From contig NZ_JODC01000010.1 in assembly GCF_000720765.1 (NCBI RefSeq), positions 434,001 through 498,000 of the forward strand: a DNA stretch of 64,000 nt. Direction: 5' to 3'. The notes under the pieces were generated by a model, which was not told where the DNA came from, searched no databases, and saw only the letters and a program-made list of their open reading frames with translations. This document shows positions 1 through 8,366 of this stretch, one piece after another; position 1 is the stretch's first letter; every line of letters starts with the position of its first letter. The translations under genes were made by a program, and so were the position numbers. Source of the DNA: Streptomyces sp. NRRL S-646 (GTDB taxonomy: Bacteria; Actinomycetota; Actinomycetes; Streptomycetales; Streptomycetaceae).

Positions 1-1
1 G

Positions 2-340
2 GAGTTGGCGCTGCGCCTGGCCGCCGACGCCGAACCCCCCGACCCGCTGCTACGGCACCTGGTGACCGCCCTCGACGAGGGCCGCCCGGTCGCGGCCACC
101 GCGGACGAACTCGGCCTCGGCGCCCGCCAGTTGCACCGCCGTTCCCTGGCCGCCTTCGGCTACGGGCCCAAGATGCTGGCCCGAGTGCTGCGGCTGCAGC
201 GGGCGCTGGGGCTGGCCCGGGAAGGGGTGCCGTTCGCGGAGACGGCGGCCCGGGCCGGGTTCGCCGACCAGGCCCATCTGGCCCGGGACGTGAAGGAGTT
301 GGCGGGGCTGCGGCTCGGGCAGCTACTCGGCCGCGGGTAG
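2..340 (+). CDS. AraC-family transcriptional regulator, C-terminal part (5' end outside window)
   Basis: Open reading from the first bases of the window to a TAG at 338-340, so the gene starts upstream. The visible 112 or so residues are a C-terminal AraC-type DNA-binding region: a first helix-turn-helix ([21 protein letters not shown]) and a second ([19 protein letters not shown]), with the usual spacing. The N-terminal sensing domain is not visible, so the ligand is unknown. The TTG at 5 is an internal codon and is not taken as a start. The 3' end overlaps the convergent VOC gene by 18 bp. Family call is firm; target genes are unknown. Confidence 0.8.
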   Translation, partial: ELALRLAADAEPPDPLLRHLVTALDEGRPVAATADELGLGARQLHRRSLAAFGYGPKMLARVLRLQRALGLAREGVPFAETAARAGFADQAHLARDVKELAGLRLGQLLGRG

Positions 341-724
341 CTGCGCGAACAGGTCGACGCCGTTGCCGTCCGGGTCGTGCACGACGGCGTACCGCATCCC
401 CCAGAAGGCGTCCCACGGCTTCAGCTCGCCGTGGTACCCGGCGCCCACGAGGTCCTCGTAGACGGAGTCGACCTCGGCGGGCGACCCGCACCGGAAGGCG
501 AGCGAGATCCGGCCGCCGCCGGACGGCGGCTGCCACCCGGGGGAGAAGGAACGGACGGTTTCCTCGGGGTCCAGGGCTAGGGTCAGCCCGCCGGGCAGTT
601 CGGCCTCGACATGCGGCTGGTCCTCCGAGCCCTCGGGGAAGACGAGCCCGAGACGACGGTAGAAGGCGAGCGAGGCGGCCATGTCGGAGACGACCAGGCC
701 GACCACGGTGAATCGTGGAGTCAT
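323..724 (-). CDS. VOC-superfamily (glyoxalase/bleomycin resistance-like) protein
   Basis: A 133-residue protein beginning [20 protein letters not shown], the typical first strand and helix of a vicinal-oxygen-chelate fold. The second half carries the [20 protein letters not shown] motif usual at the end of such proteins. I chose the ATG at 724; the frame is open 114 bp further upstream, but that extension looks like read-through (arginine/proline-rich). It overlaps the end of the AraC-type gene tail to tail. VOC proteins act as glyoxalases, dioxygenases or drug-binding proteins; the substrate cannot be read from the sequence. Confidence 0.85.
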   Translation of the reverse strand: MTPRFTVVGLVVSDMAASLAFYRRLGLVFPEGSEDQPHVEAELPGGLTLALDPEETVRSFSPGWQPPSGGGRISLAFRCGSPAEVDSVYEDLVGAGYHGELKPWDAFWGMRYAVVHDPDGNGVDLFAQLPAAE

Positions 725-847
725 GCCGTCACCGTAGGCAGCACCCCGGCGGCCGGTCTTGAAGGAATCGGACAGGGCGGGCGGGAGCCGTGGCGCGGGC
801 GGGAAACGATGTTGCCGGGGTGGACGCGTGCCTCGCATCCTGACCGG

Positions 848-1412
848 ATGGACGGCACTCCGAGCCGCCTGCCGGCCGCCCTGTCCGCCTCCGAGGGGTT
901 CATCATGTCCTGCGAAGAGCGCACGGGAAGCCTTCTGGCGGCCCTCGCCGCGACCCCGGCCGGGGGCAGGATCCTGGAGCTCGGTACCGGCGTGGGGAAG
1001 GGCACGGCCTTGCTCCTCAGCGGTATGGACCGCGATGGCCGTCTGGTCACCGTGGAACTCGACTCCGCTCTACAGGCCGTCGGGCGACGGCAGTTGGGTG
1101 AGGAACCGCGGGTCATCGTCGTGTCCGGGGACGGCGGCAGCCGGCTGGAGGAGTACGAGAGGGGAGCGCTTCGACCTCGTCTTCGCCGACATCTGGCTGG
1201 GCGAGTTCACGCACCTGGAACAGGCCCTGGGCCTGGTGGCTCCGGGCGGTGTCTGCCTGATCGACGACCTCGACCCGTAATCGGGCCGGCCCGAGGGCCA
1301 CGAGGCCTCCGTAGCACGCCTGTTGGCCGAACTGGAGGGACACAAGGACTTCCACAGCGTGCGTCCGGCGTGGGCGAGCGGGCTGCTGATGGCGGTACGG
1401 GCCACACCTTGA
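848..1412 (+). pseudogene. Class I SAM O-methyltransferase, broken by a frameshift and an in-frame stop
   Basis: From ATG 848 the frame gives a SAM-binding methyltransferase start, with motif I ILELGTGVGKGTALLLSG and a VTVELDSALQAV acidic loop. At about 1159-1164, in a run of four G, homology moves to the next frame, which continues ERFDLVFADIWLGEFTHLEQ and GGVCLIDDLDP. That frame then meets TAA at 1278-1280, and beyond it the same frame continues with protein-like sequence (EGHEASVARLLAELEGHKDF) to TGA 1410-1412. Two lesions in 560 bp favour true decay, although either could be a sequencing error. The family resembles O-methyltransferase family 3/24; the substrate is unknown. Confidence 0.75.
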
Positions 1413-1425
1413 ATGCTTCTGCCGC

Positions 1426-2058
1426 TCACCCGAACGTGACGGGCCCGCGCGGAGTGTCCACGGTGAAGGTGAGCCCCAACGGCCCCTCGGACAGGGCGAG
1501 TTCTGCGTCGACGGCGGAGAGCAGGGGGCGGATCTCGTCGGGATCGGGAGCACTCGCGGACAACTCCAGCAGCGGGGTGACGGGCAGCCCGGTCGCCGTC
1601 GGATGGACCGACGCCCCCCAGTCGATGAGGAAGGGCACCAGACCGGAGGGGTGCTGGGTGTCGCCGTCGGTCAGCCGCCACTCCAGCAGCGTGCCGTCGG
1701 GCCGGCGGCGGCTCATCGGGCGGATCGAGCCGGGGTCGTAGCCCCGGGCGCGGGCGGCCTCGACCGCCGCGTCGAGGTCGGGCGGGCTGATGGCCCAGGT
1801 CACCGTCCGCGCGGAGGGCAGCTCGTCGACCGTGAACGGTCGGGGACCGTCCGGCTCCGACTGCTCAGGGTCCGGCCCGATGATCTCCAGGTAGCTCGAA
1901 CCGCCCAGCGACACCAGGAAGTTGCGCGTACCGAGCCCGACATGCGCGCCACCGGGCGCGGGCGCCACACCGGTACGCCGGGTGAAGTCGGCGACCGTCG
2001 CGGCCAGTTCGGGCGTCGCGAGGACCAGGTGGTCCAGATGCGCGGGGATGAGGTCCAT
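1426..2058 (-). CDS. Glyoxalase-like domain protein (VOC family)
   Basis: A 210-residue protein starting MDLIPAHLDHLVLATPEL. The N-terminal HLDHLVLA strand, a metal-site-like histidine and the central NFLVSLGGSSYLEIIGPDP segment match the Glyoxalase_3 type found in actinobacterial lactoylglutathione-lyase-like proteins. The second half (DWGASVHPT, then LLELSASAPDPDEI) forms the second VOC module. It is intact, unlike both neighbours. No partner gene suggests a substrate. Family call is good; function is unassigned. Confidence 0.8.
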   Translation of the reverse strand: MDLIPAHLDHLVLATPELAATVADFTRRTGVAPAPGGAHVGLGTRNFLVSLGGSSYLEIIGPDPEQSEPDGPRPFTVDELPSARTVTWAISPPDLDAAVEAARARGYDPGSIRPMSRRRPDGTLLEWRLTDGDTQHPSGLVPFLIDWGASVHPTATGLPVTPLLELSASAPDPDEIRPLLSAVDAELALSEGPLGLTFTVDTPRGPVTFG

Positions 2059-2239
2059 CGCAGCCGAGACTACGCGGCGCCGAGCCCGCGATGGAACACC
2101 TGTGCGGCAGCCTTCGCCGGTCGTCCGCGCTCGGCAGTCCGTGTTCCCGACAACCTCGCGGGCCTCGAGACGGAAGCCCCTGACCGTCCGGTAGAGGATC
2201 CGCTCCTGTTCCTCGGCGAGGGCGGAGTCCTCGGCTCCC

Positions 2240-2640
2240 TGCGGCCGGTGTCGCCCGCGCGGGCATCGTCGGCCGTCCGCCGCATGACGAGCGAGAGGTC
2301 GGCGGAGGCGTGGGTGACGCGCACGGCGACCTCCGCCAGGGCGGCCGGTCCTTCGAGGACGACGACCTCGGCGGCGCGGTGGACCTCGCGGGCCGGCGTG
2401 ACGAAGCGATGTGTCCTCTCGGCGACGACGGCGAGGTCGGGGTGTCCGCTCGCGGCGCTCCGAGGACCGCGTCCACGGCGATGCCGCGGTCGTGGAGCGC
2501 GCTGAGACAACCGGCGTACGCGTCGCGGCGGTGCTGACGGCGCCACTGGTCGTGCCGTGCCCGTGCCTGCGCCCGGCCGCTCACGACCGCGGCGCCGAGC
2601 GTGGCGGCACAGCCGACGGCGGCAGGCCGAGCGGCGAGTC
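2240..2640 (-). pseudogene. Remnant of an actinobacterial RRDAYA-type hypothetical protein
   Basis: One minus-strand frame (about 2640-2455) encodes a hydrophobic stretch followed by RAQARARHDQWRRQHRRDAYAGCL. A second frame (about 2460-2255) continues AAEVVVLEGPAALAEVAVRV. Together they look like a common Streptomyces protein of unknown function: a short membrane anchor, then a charged RAQ..H..WRR..RRDAYA helix and a long helical region with a V-EGP motif. The two parts lie in different frames, so the gene is broken near 2455-2470. No convincing start is present. Identification is from memory of the family pattern. Confidence 0.45.
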
Positions 2641-2675
2641 CTGCGTCCGCGGGCCCGGTCTGCCTCCCGTACTGG

Positions 2676-3075
2676 CCCACCCGCACCGGGAGTTGGCCCG
2701 CCACCTGCACAGGCTCGCCGCGTACCTGGAGGCGGGCGGGGGGTTCGTCGGCGTGCATGCGGCGGCCTGCACGGAGTACGAGTGCGCCCAGCAACTCCCC
2801 GTAGTACGGCCCCGTCTGGGAGTTCATCGACGAGTGGTACGACTTCCGGACCAATTCGCGTGGCACGGTACGGATTCTCGTGCGGGGCCGACGAGTCGTC
2901 GTACGGGGAAGGCGGCATGGGCGAGGACCACCCGCCGGCCTGGTGCCGTGAGCAGGGAAGCGGCGGGCGGGAGTTCTACACGGCCCTGGGACATGCCGCG
3001 CAGGCGTACGACGACGCCGGCTTCTGCGTCCATCTGCTGGGCGGGATCAACTGGGCGGCGGCGGGCCTGGCTTGA
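2676..3075 (+). pseudogene. ThuA-like (trehalose utilisation domain) remnant
   Basis: Pieces in different plus frames match a ThuA-type class I amidotransferase-like fold: RLAAYLEAGGGFVGVHAAAC (about 2710-2770), then WEFIDEWYDFRTNSRGTVRI (about 2817-2880), then ending HPPAWCREQGSGGREFYTAL and AYDDAGFCVHLLGGINWAA before TGA 3073-3075. These are the usual conserved blocks in the right order, but at least two frame changes and a missing N-terminus make it a relic. ThuA domains often accompany sugar or glycosidase loci in Streptomyces. Confidence 0.6.
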
Positions 3076-3225
3076 ACTGTGCTGCCCGGCAGCACGTCGT
3101 GCCGGCCAGTGGCCGGTCGGCCGAGCTGTCGGGGAAGAACGGGCCTGAACGGGCGCGCGTGACGGCGCGTGCCGGATCCCCCGAACGGCCCGCACGGCGC
3201 GACAGGCGCCGGGGGAGGGACTCCC

Positions 3226-4872
3226 ATGGAAGACATGCCCCGACTCGACAGTGCATGTCCCCGATCGCTTCGCTCTGCCACGGCACTGGGCCTGGTAGCG
3301 GTCCTGGCCGTCGGCTGCACCGGATCCGATGCCGACGACACCGCCGTCGCCGGGCGCGCGGCCGTCGGGACGTCGCCGCTGCCCACCGTCCCACCCGCCC
3401 AGCCACCGGCACAGCTCACTCGGGCCAAGGTCGAGACCGCGGTGAGCCAGCTCGACGGCGTCGTAAAGGACGCCATGCACCGCACCGGTGTGCCCGGAAT
3501 CGCCGTGGGAGTGGTCTACGACGACAAGGTGGTGTATCTGAAGGGGTTCGGCCTGCGGAAGGCCGGCACGAAGGACGGGGTCGGACCGGACACCGTCTTC
3601 CAGCTCGCCTCGGTCTCCAAGCCCGTCGCGTCCACCGTGGTCGCCGCGGCCGTGGGTGACAAGACCGTCGCTTGGGACGACCCGGTCGTCGAGCACAGCC
3701 CCGGCTTCAAGCTGAAGGACCCGTGGGTCACCAGCCATGTCACGCTGGCCGACCTGTTCTCGCATCGCAGCGGACTGCCCGACCACGCCGGAGACCAGCT
3801 GGAGGACCTCGGCTACGACCGCTCGTACATCCTGGACCACCTCCGCTACGAACCGCTGGCTCCCTTCCGTGCCCACTACGCGTACACCAACTTCGGGCTG
3901 ACCGAAGCCGCCGTCGCCACCGCGCGAGCAGCCGGGACCAGCTGGGAGAAGCTGTCCGACGAGAAGCTGTACCGGCCGCTCGGCATGGACTCCACCAGCT
4001 CTTCCTTCGCCGACTACGAGAAAGCGGGCAACAAGGCCGCCCTGCATGTGAAGACCGGGGACACCTGGAGCGCCGAGCACGTGCGCCAACCGGACGCCCA
4101 GAGCCCGGCGGGCGGGGCCAGCTCCACGGCCCGGGACATGACGAAGTGGCTGCGCCTGCAACTGGCCAACGGCAAGTTCGAGGGGCGGCAGGTCGTCGAC
4201 GCCGCCGCGCTGGATCAGACCCACCTGCCGTACATGCTCTCCGCGCCGCCGCACTCGCCCGCGGGCAGGGCCGGGTTCTACGGGCTCGGCTGGAACGTGA
4301 GCTACGACGACCAGGGCAGGCTGAAACTCGGCCACTCCGGCGGCTTCGCGCTGGGAGCGGCCACCAACGTCGCGTTGTTGCCCTCGGAGAAGCTCGGCAT
4401 CGTCGTCCTGACGAACGGCGAGCCCATCGGCGTACCCGAGGCGATCTCCGCCACGTTCCTGGACACCGCGCAGACGGGCGGGCCGACCGTCGACTGGCTG
4501 AAGTTCCTCGGGCCGGTCTTCCAGCAGACCCTGCAGGGGGAACGCTCGAAGGTCGACTACAGCAAGCCGCCGGCCTCGCCCGCACCCGCCAGGGCGAACA
4601 GCGCCTACACCGGAACGTACGCCAATGACTACTACGGCCCGATGACCGTCAGCGACCAGGGCGGCAAGCTCGTCATGCAACTCGGGCCCAAGAAGGAACG
4701 GTTCGTCCTGCACCACTACAACGGTGACACCTTCAGCTACAGCACCACCGGCGAAATGGCCGTCGGCCTGTCCGGCGTGACCTTCACCGTCGGCTCGGGC
4801 GGACACGCCGACAAGGTCCGGGTCGAGAACCTCGACACGAGCGGTCTCGGCACCTTCACGAGGAAGGACTAG
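3226..4872 (+). CDS. Lipoprotein serine hydrolase, class C beta-lactamase/penicillin-binding family
   Basis: 548 residues from ATG 3226, preceded by a strong GGGAGGGA ribosome site at 3213-3220. The N-terminus has a signal with a lipobox (LAVGC, Cys31), so it is probably a membrane-tethered extracellular lipoprotein. Family motifs are all visible: SxxK as S129-V-S-K132, Y-T-N at 220-222, and H-S-G-G at 370-373 in place of KTG. A C-terminal beta domain (about 455-548, YTGTYANDYYGPMTVS) resembles the DUF3471-like tail of such esterases. Likely a D-amino-acid or ester hydrolase; the substrate is unknown. It faces the LacI gene across a terminator. Confidence 0.9.
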   Translation: MEDMPRLDSACPRSLRSATALGLVAVLAVGCTGSDADDTAVAGRAAVGTSPLPTVPPAQPPAQLTRAKVETAVSQLDGVVKDAMHRTGVPGIAVGVVYDDKVVYLKGFGLRKAGTKDGVGPDTVFQLASVSKPVASTVVAAAVGDKTVAWDDPVVEHSPGFKLKDPWVTSHVTLADLFSHRSGLPDHAGDQLEDLGYDRSYILDHLRYEPLAPFRAHYAYTNFGLTEAAVATARAAGTSWEKLSDEKLYRPLGMDSTSSSFADYEKAGNKAALHVKTGDTWSAEHVRQPDAQSPAGGASSTARDMTKWLRLQLANGKFEGRQVVDAAALDQTHLPYMLSAPPHSPAGRAGFYGLGWNVSYDDQGRLKLGHSGGFALGAATNVALLPSEKLGIVVLTNGEPIGVPEAISATFLDTAQTGGPTVDWLKFLGPVFQQTLQGERSKVDYSKPPASPAPARANSAYTGTYANDYYGPMTVSDQGGKLVMQLGPKKERFVLHHYNGDTFSYSTTGEMAVGLSGVTFTVGSGGHADKVRVENLDTSGLGTFTRKD

Positions 4873-4906
4873 CCCGCACCTCGGCCCGAGGCGTGTGGCG
4901 ACCACC

Positions 4907-4941
4907 GGCGCCTCCGCGTGCCCTACGCGCGCGGAGGCGCC
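4907..4941. terminator. Bidirectional terminator between convergent genes
   Basis: GGCGCCTCCGCG (4907-4918) pairs perfectly with CGCGGAGGCGCC (4930-4941) around an 11-nt loop. It sits between the serine hydrolase and the convergent LacI gene and overlaps the last codons of the latter. Confidence 0.75.
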
Positions 4942-5966
4942 GTGCTCTCCCGTTCCACCAGCCGCGTCGACAGCTCCGTGCGGGTGCCCTCCGGGCGGTC
5001 ACCGTCCATCATGCGGACCAGCAGGTGGAGGGCCGTCGCCGCCATTTCGGAGAGGGGCTGGCGGACGGTCGTGAGCGCGGGGTTGATCCAGCGGGACTCG
5101 GGCAGGTCGTCGAAGCCGACCACGCTGATGTCGTCCGGTACGGACAGCCCCCGCTCGGTCAGCGCCCCGTACACACCCAGCGTCATACGGTCCGAGCAGA
5201 CGAACACCGCGGTCGGCGGCTCGCGCAGGTCGAGCAGGTCCAGCATCCGGCGCCTGGCGATCGCCTCGTCGAATCCGGCATGGCGGACGTACTCCGGACG
5301 GTGCCGCACCCCGGCCGACGCGAGTGCCGAACGGTACCCGGCGACCCGCGCGCTGCTGCACATCTTGCGCTGGTGACCGGCGATGACGGCAATCCGCTCG
5401 TGTCCCAGGGACAGCAGATGCTCGGTCGCCGTCACACCGCCCTGCCAGTTCGCGGCGCCCACCGACACCACGCCCGGCGGCGGCTCCAGGACCGGGTCGA
5501 TCAGGACGTACGGAATCCGGTGCTGGTCCAGCCAGGCGTACTGCGAGGCCGTCAGCTCGGCCAGGTTGAACAGCACCCCGGACGAGCCGCGCGCGATGAG
5601 CTTGTCCAGCCAGCCGCGCTCCGGCCGCCCGCACCGCGTCCTGGTCAGGCCCGCCGAGACCACGACCTCGAGGCCCGCGTCATGCGCCGCCGCCTCCACC
5701 CCGTGCAGCACCGCCCCCGACCAGGAACTGTCCAGCGAGTGCACGACCAGGTCGACCAGCCCCGGCGCCTTCGCCGCGTCGAACCGGGGTCTGCGGACAT
5801 AGCCGAGCCGGTCCAGCGCCTCCGTCACCCGGCGGCGCGTCTCCGGCGCCACGTCCTCGCGGCCGTTGACCACCTTGGACGCGGTCGGCACGGAAACACC
5901 CGCCTCACGGGCCACGACGGCCAGAGTCGGCCCGACCGCAGTGCTCGCACTCCCCGTACGGACCAT
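4923..5966 (-). CDS. LacI-family transcriptional regulator
   Basis: 347 residues with an N-terminal LacI helix-turn-helix (TLAVVAREAGVSVPTASKVV, hinge VRRPR) and a periplasmic-binding-like effector domain ending in the usual AATALHLLVRMMDGD and TELSTRLVERESTA. The gene is divergent from a decayed alginate-lyase-like gene. The 17-bp imperfect palindrome at 6025-6041 lies about 60 bp before its start and is a natural operator candidate. By position and type it is likely a sugar-responsive repressor; the effector is not predictable. Confidence 0.9.
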   Translation of the reverse strand: MVRTGSASTAVGPTLAVVAREAGVSVPTASKVVNGREDVAPETRRRVTEALDRLGYVRRPRFDAAKAPGLVDLVVHSLDSSWSGAVLHGVEAAAHDAGLEVVVSAGLTRTRCGRPERGWLDKLIARGSSGVLFNLAELTASQYAWLDQHRIPYVLIDPVLEPPPGVVSVGAANWQGGVTATEHLLSLGHERIAVIAGHQRKMCSSARVAGYRSALASAGVRHRPEYVRHAGFDEAIARRRMLDLLDLREPPTAVFVCSDRMTLGVYGALTERGLSVPDDISVVGFDDLPESRWINPALTTVRQPLSEMAATALHLLVRMMDGDRPEGTRTELSTRLVERESTAPPRA

Positions 5967-6024
5967 CGGGAACCACCTCTCCGGCCCGCCCGAGGGCCAT
6001 GAAAAGTTTCGACCAGCGCGAAAT

Positions 6025-6041
6025 GGTAAGCGCTTCCTACC
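6025..6041. promoter_or_regulatory. Putative LacI-type operator (AAGCGCTT core)
   Basis: GGTAAGCGCTTCCTACC contains the perfect 8-bp palindrome AAGCGCTT (6028-6035), flanked by GGT and ACC. It lies upstream of the LacI gene and of the alginate-lyase-like remnant. Related AAGCGCT cores occur at 14248 and 18684. Two TTCGAA elements (6103-6117) lie nearby. Confidence 0.5.
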
Positions 6042-6141
6042 CTAGGTTCACCGGATCAGGTGGGGAAGAGGCCGGACTTCGCAGGTCTTCGAGGTCCCGA
6101 GCTTTCGAAACTTCGAACGTGGCGGCGTTCAGCGGCGGTCA

Positions 6142-6673
6142 GCCTACGGCTGGGAGTTCTGCCGGGCGGCCGAGCTCATGCGGGGCTACGCCGGGTTCGA
6201 CCTGGCGGCCTTCCAGGAGATGATGGTGGGCGTCTTCTACCCGCTCAACCAGGCGGTCACCTACTTCAAGTCCGGCGCCGGCAACGGCTCCATCGCGCAC
6301 GCGGTGCCGTACCCCTACACCGACTCCGACGGCTACGACCTCGGCCAGTGGCGGGAGTCCGGCCGCGACCAGGGCCACACCATGATGGGCATGGGCCAGC
6401 CAGGACGTGCCCTACACCACCTACACCTGGGGCACCGGACAGAACTGCGCCCAGTCCTCCCGGACGGTGATCTCCTCCGGCTCCCGCGGCCGGATCCGCC
6501 CGGTGTGGGCCATGCTCCACTTCCACTACAACCGGCGCCTGCACCTCGACGACAAGTGCATCTCGGCCATGTACTACGACCTCGTCGCCCCCGAGGGCGG
6601 AGGAGGTGGCTACGGTTCCACCAGCGGCGGCTACGACCAGCTCGGCTTCGGCACGCTGATGTACGCCAAGTAG
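6142..6673 (+). pseudogene. Alginate-lyase-like (polysaccharide lyase) gene remnant
   Basis: Frame one (from 6142) encodes AYGWEFCRAAELMRGYAGFD, then VTYFKSGAGNGSIAHAVPY and LGQWRESGRDQGHTMMGMG. From about 6404 homology moves to another frame: DVPYTTYTWGTGQNCAQSSR, ending FGTLMYAK at TAG 6671-6673. In intact alginate-lyase-superfamily proteins these blocks are separated by further conserved segments. Here the N-terminus, a segment after FYPLN and a segment before DVPYTT are missing and the frame has shifted. It probably once belonged to the neighbouring LacI regulon. Confidence 0.6.
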
Positions 6674-6766
6674 TCGCCGAATCGCGCACTGCACCGGAAT
6701 ACCGGGCGGATCTGTGGTGCTCTGGTGTTACCGGTGCAGGAGCGCGGTGAGGAGGCTGATGGTCGT

Positions 6767-8353
6767 ATGACGGCAGCAGTCCAGGCAGACCCGGTGGTCA
6801 GCACGCCGTACGGGGCCGTACGAGGCCGGTACGAGCACGGAATCGCGGTGTTCCGGGGCGTCCCGTACGCCGCACCTCCCTTCGGCCCCCGCCGGTTCCG
6901 GCCGCCCGTGCCGCCCGAGCCCTGGGACGGCGTGCGCGACGCGGGCGCGTTCGGGCCGACGCCGCCGAAGCCGCCGTACTCCGAGGCCTTCGAGAAGTAC
7001 CTGTCCGACCCCGTCGTCCCTGGTGACGACTGCCTCAATCTGAACGTGTGGACGCCGGAGCCGGGCCCCGGGGCCCGGCTCCCGGTTCTGGTGTGGCTGC
7101 ACGGCGGCGCCCTGACCAGGGGATCATCCGCGGTTCCCGTGTACGACGGGCGGAACTTCGCCCGGGACGGCGTCGTCCTCGTCTCGGTCAACTACCGACT
7201 GGGCGTCGAGGGCTACGGACTGTTTCCGGACGCCCCCGCCAACCCCGGCCTGCGCGACCAGCTCGCCGCCCTGCAGTGGGTGCACGAGTCGATCGAGGCC
7301 TTCGGCGGCGACCCCGACCGCATCACCCTCGCCGGCCAGTCCGCGGGGGCGATCAGCATCGGCGCCCTGCTGGCCGCCCCGCAGGCGCAGGGGCTGGCAC
7401 GGCGGGCGGTCCTGCAGAGCGGGCCGCCCGAGGCGTTCGAACGGGACAAGGTGCGGCGCATGGTGCGCCGCATGGCGACCCGCCTGAAGATCCCCGCCAC
7501 CGCCGCGGCCTTCGCCGACGTCGACCGTGAACTGCTCCTGCGCACCCAGGCCGACGTGGGCAAACTCAGCAGTCCGGTGCTCGGCGGCCCCTCCTTCGGC
7601 ATCGTCGTCGACGGCGACATCGTGCCGCGCGACCCCCTGGAGGCCCTGGTCGACGGCGACGCGGCCCGGGGCGTCGATCTGATGATGGGCTGGACCAGCG
7701 ACGAGTACCGCCTCTGGCTCGTCCCCGGCGGCCTCGTGGAACGCGTCGACCGGCTCGGCGCGGTCGCCCTCGCCGGTGCCATGGCCCGCTGCCACTGCAA
7801 CACCGAGGTACCCCGCGGCTACCGCACCCTGCACCCCGAGGCCGGCACCGCCGAGATCGTCGGCCAGATGGTCACCGACCACCTGCTGCGCCTCCCCATG
7901 CACCGGCTGGCCGACGCCCGCCCCGACACCTCGTACGTGTACGAGTTCGCCTGGCCTTCCAGCCTCCCCGACCTCGGCGCCTGCCACGCCCTGGAGCTCG
8001 GCTTCGTCTTCGACACCGGCGACGTACCGGAGTCACGCAAACTGGCCGGCGAGGGCGCGCCTCAGGAGCTGGCCGACACCATGCACGCGGCGTGGGTGCG
8101 GTTCGCGGCCGACGGGAACCCCGGCTGGGAGCCCTGGGACGCCAGGCATCCGGTGCGGATCTTCGACGCGGGCGAGCCCCGCACGGTCTTCGGGCCGCGG
8201 GACGCCGAAATCGCGCTGTGGACCGCCGACGCCCTCAGGCCTCCGCCATCCGCACCCGCATCGGTCCGGGTCGACGGCTCGCCCATGCGCAGCACGGAAC
8301 TGCGGTCCGTCGTACGTCGGCTGCGGCTGCCCGGCTCGGTCCGCCGACAGTGA
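6767..8353 (+). CDS. Type B carboxylesterase
   Basis: 528 residues from ATG 6767, with GGAGG about 12 nt upstream; a longer frame exists but lacks a good ribosome site. Carboxylesterase-B hallmarks are clear: FRGVPYAAPPFGPRRFRPP near the N-terminus, DDCLNLNVWTPEP, the oxyanion-hole HGGA, and the nucleophile elbow GQSAG with Ser192. A late HALELGFVF carries the probable catalytic His. No signal peptide is seen, so it is likely cytoplasmic. It runs into the convergent LacI gene 13 bp away. Substrate range of this family is broad (carboxylic esters). Confidence 0.93.
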   Translation: MTAAVQADPVVSTPYGAVRGRYEHGIAVFRGVPYAAPPFGPRRFRPPVPPEPWDGVRDAGAFGPTPPKPPYSEAFEKYLSDPVVPGDDCLNLNVWTPEPGPGARLPVLVWLHGGALTRGSSAVPVYDGRNFARDGVVLVSVNYRLGVEGYGLFPDAPANPGLRDQLAALQWVHESIEAFGGDPDRITLAGQSAGAISIGALLAAPQAQGLARRAVLQSGPPEAFERDKVRRMVRRMATRLKIPATAAAFADVDRELLLRTQADVGKLSSPVLGGPSFGIVVDGDIVPRDPLEALVDGDAARGVDLMMGWTSDEYRLWLVPGGLVERVDRLGAVALAGAMARCHCNTEVPRGYRTLHPEAGTAEIVGQMVTDHLLRLPMHRLADARPDTSYVYEFAWPSSLPDLGACHALELGFVFDTGDVPESRKLAGEGAPQELADTMHAAWVRFAADGNPGWEPWDARHPVRIFDAGEPRTVFGPRDAEIALWTADALRPPPSAPASVRVDGSPMRSTELRSVVRRLRLPGSVRRQ

Positions 8354-8366
8354 CCACCAGGAGCGG

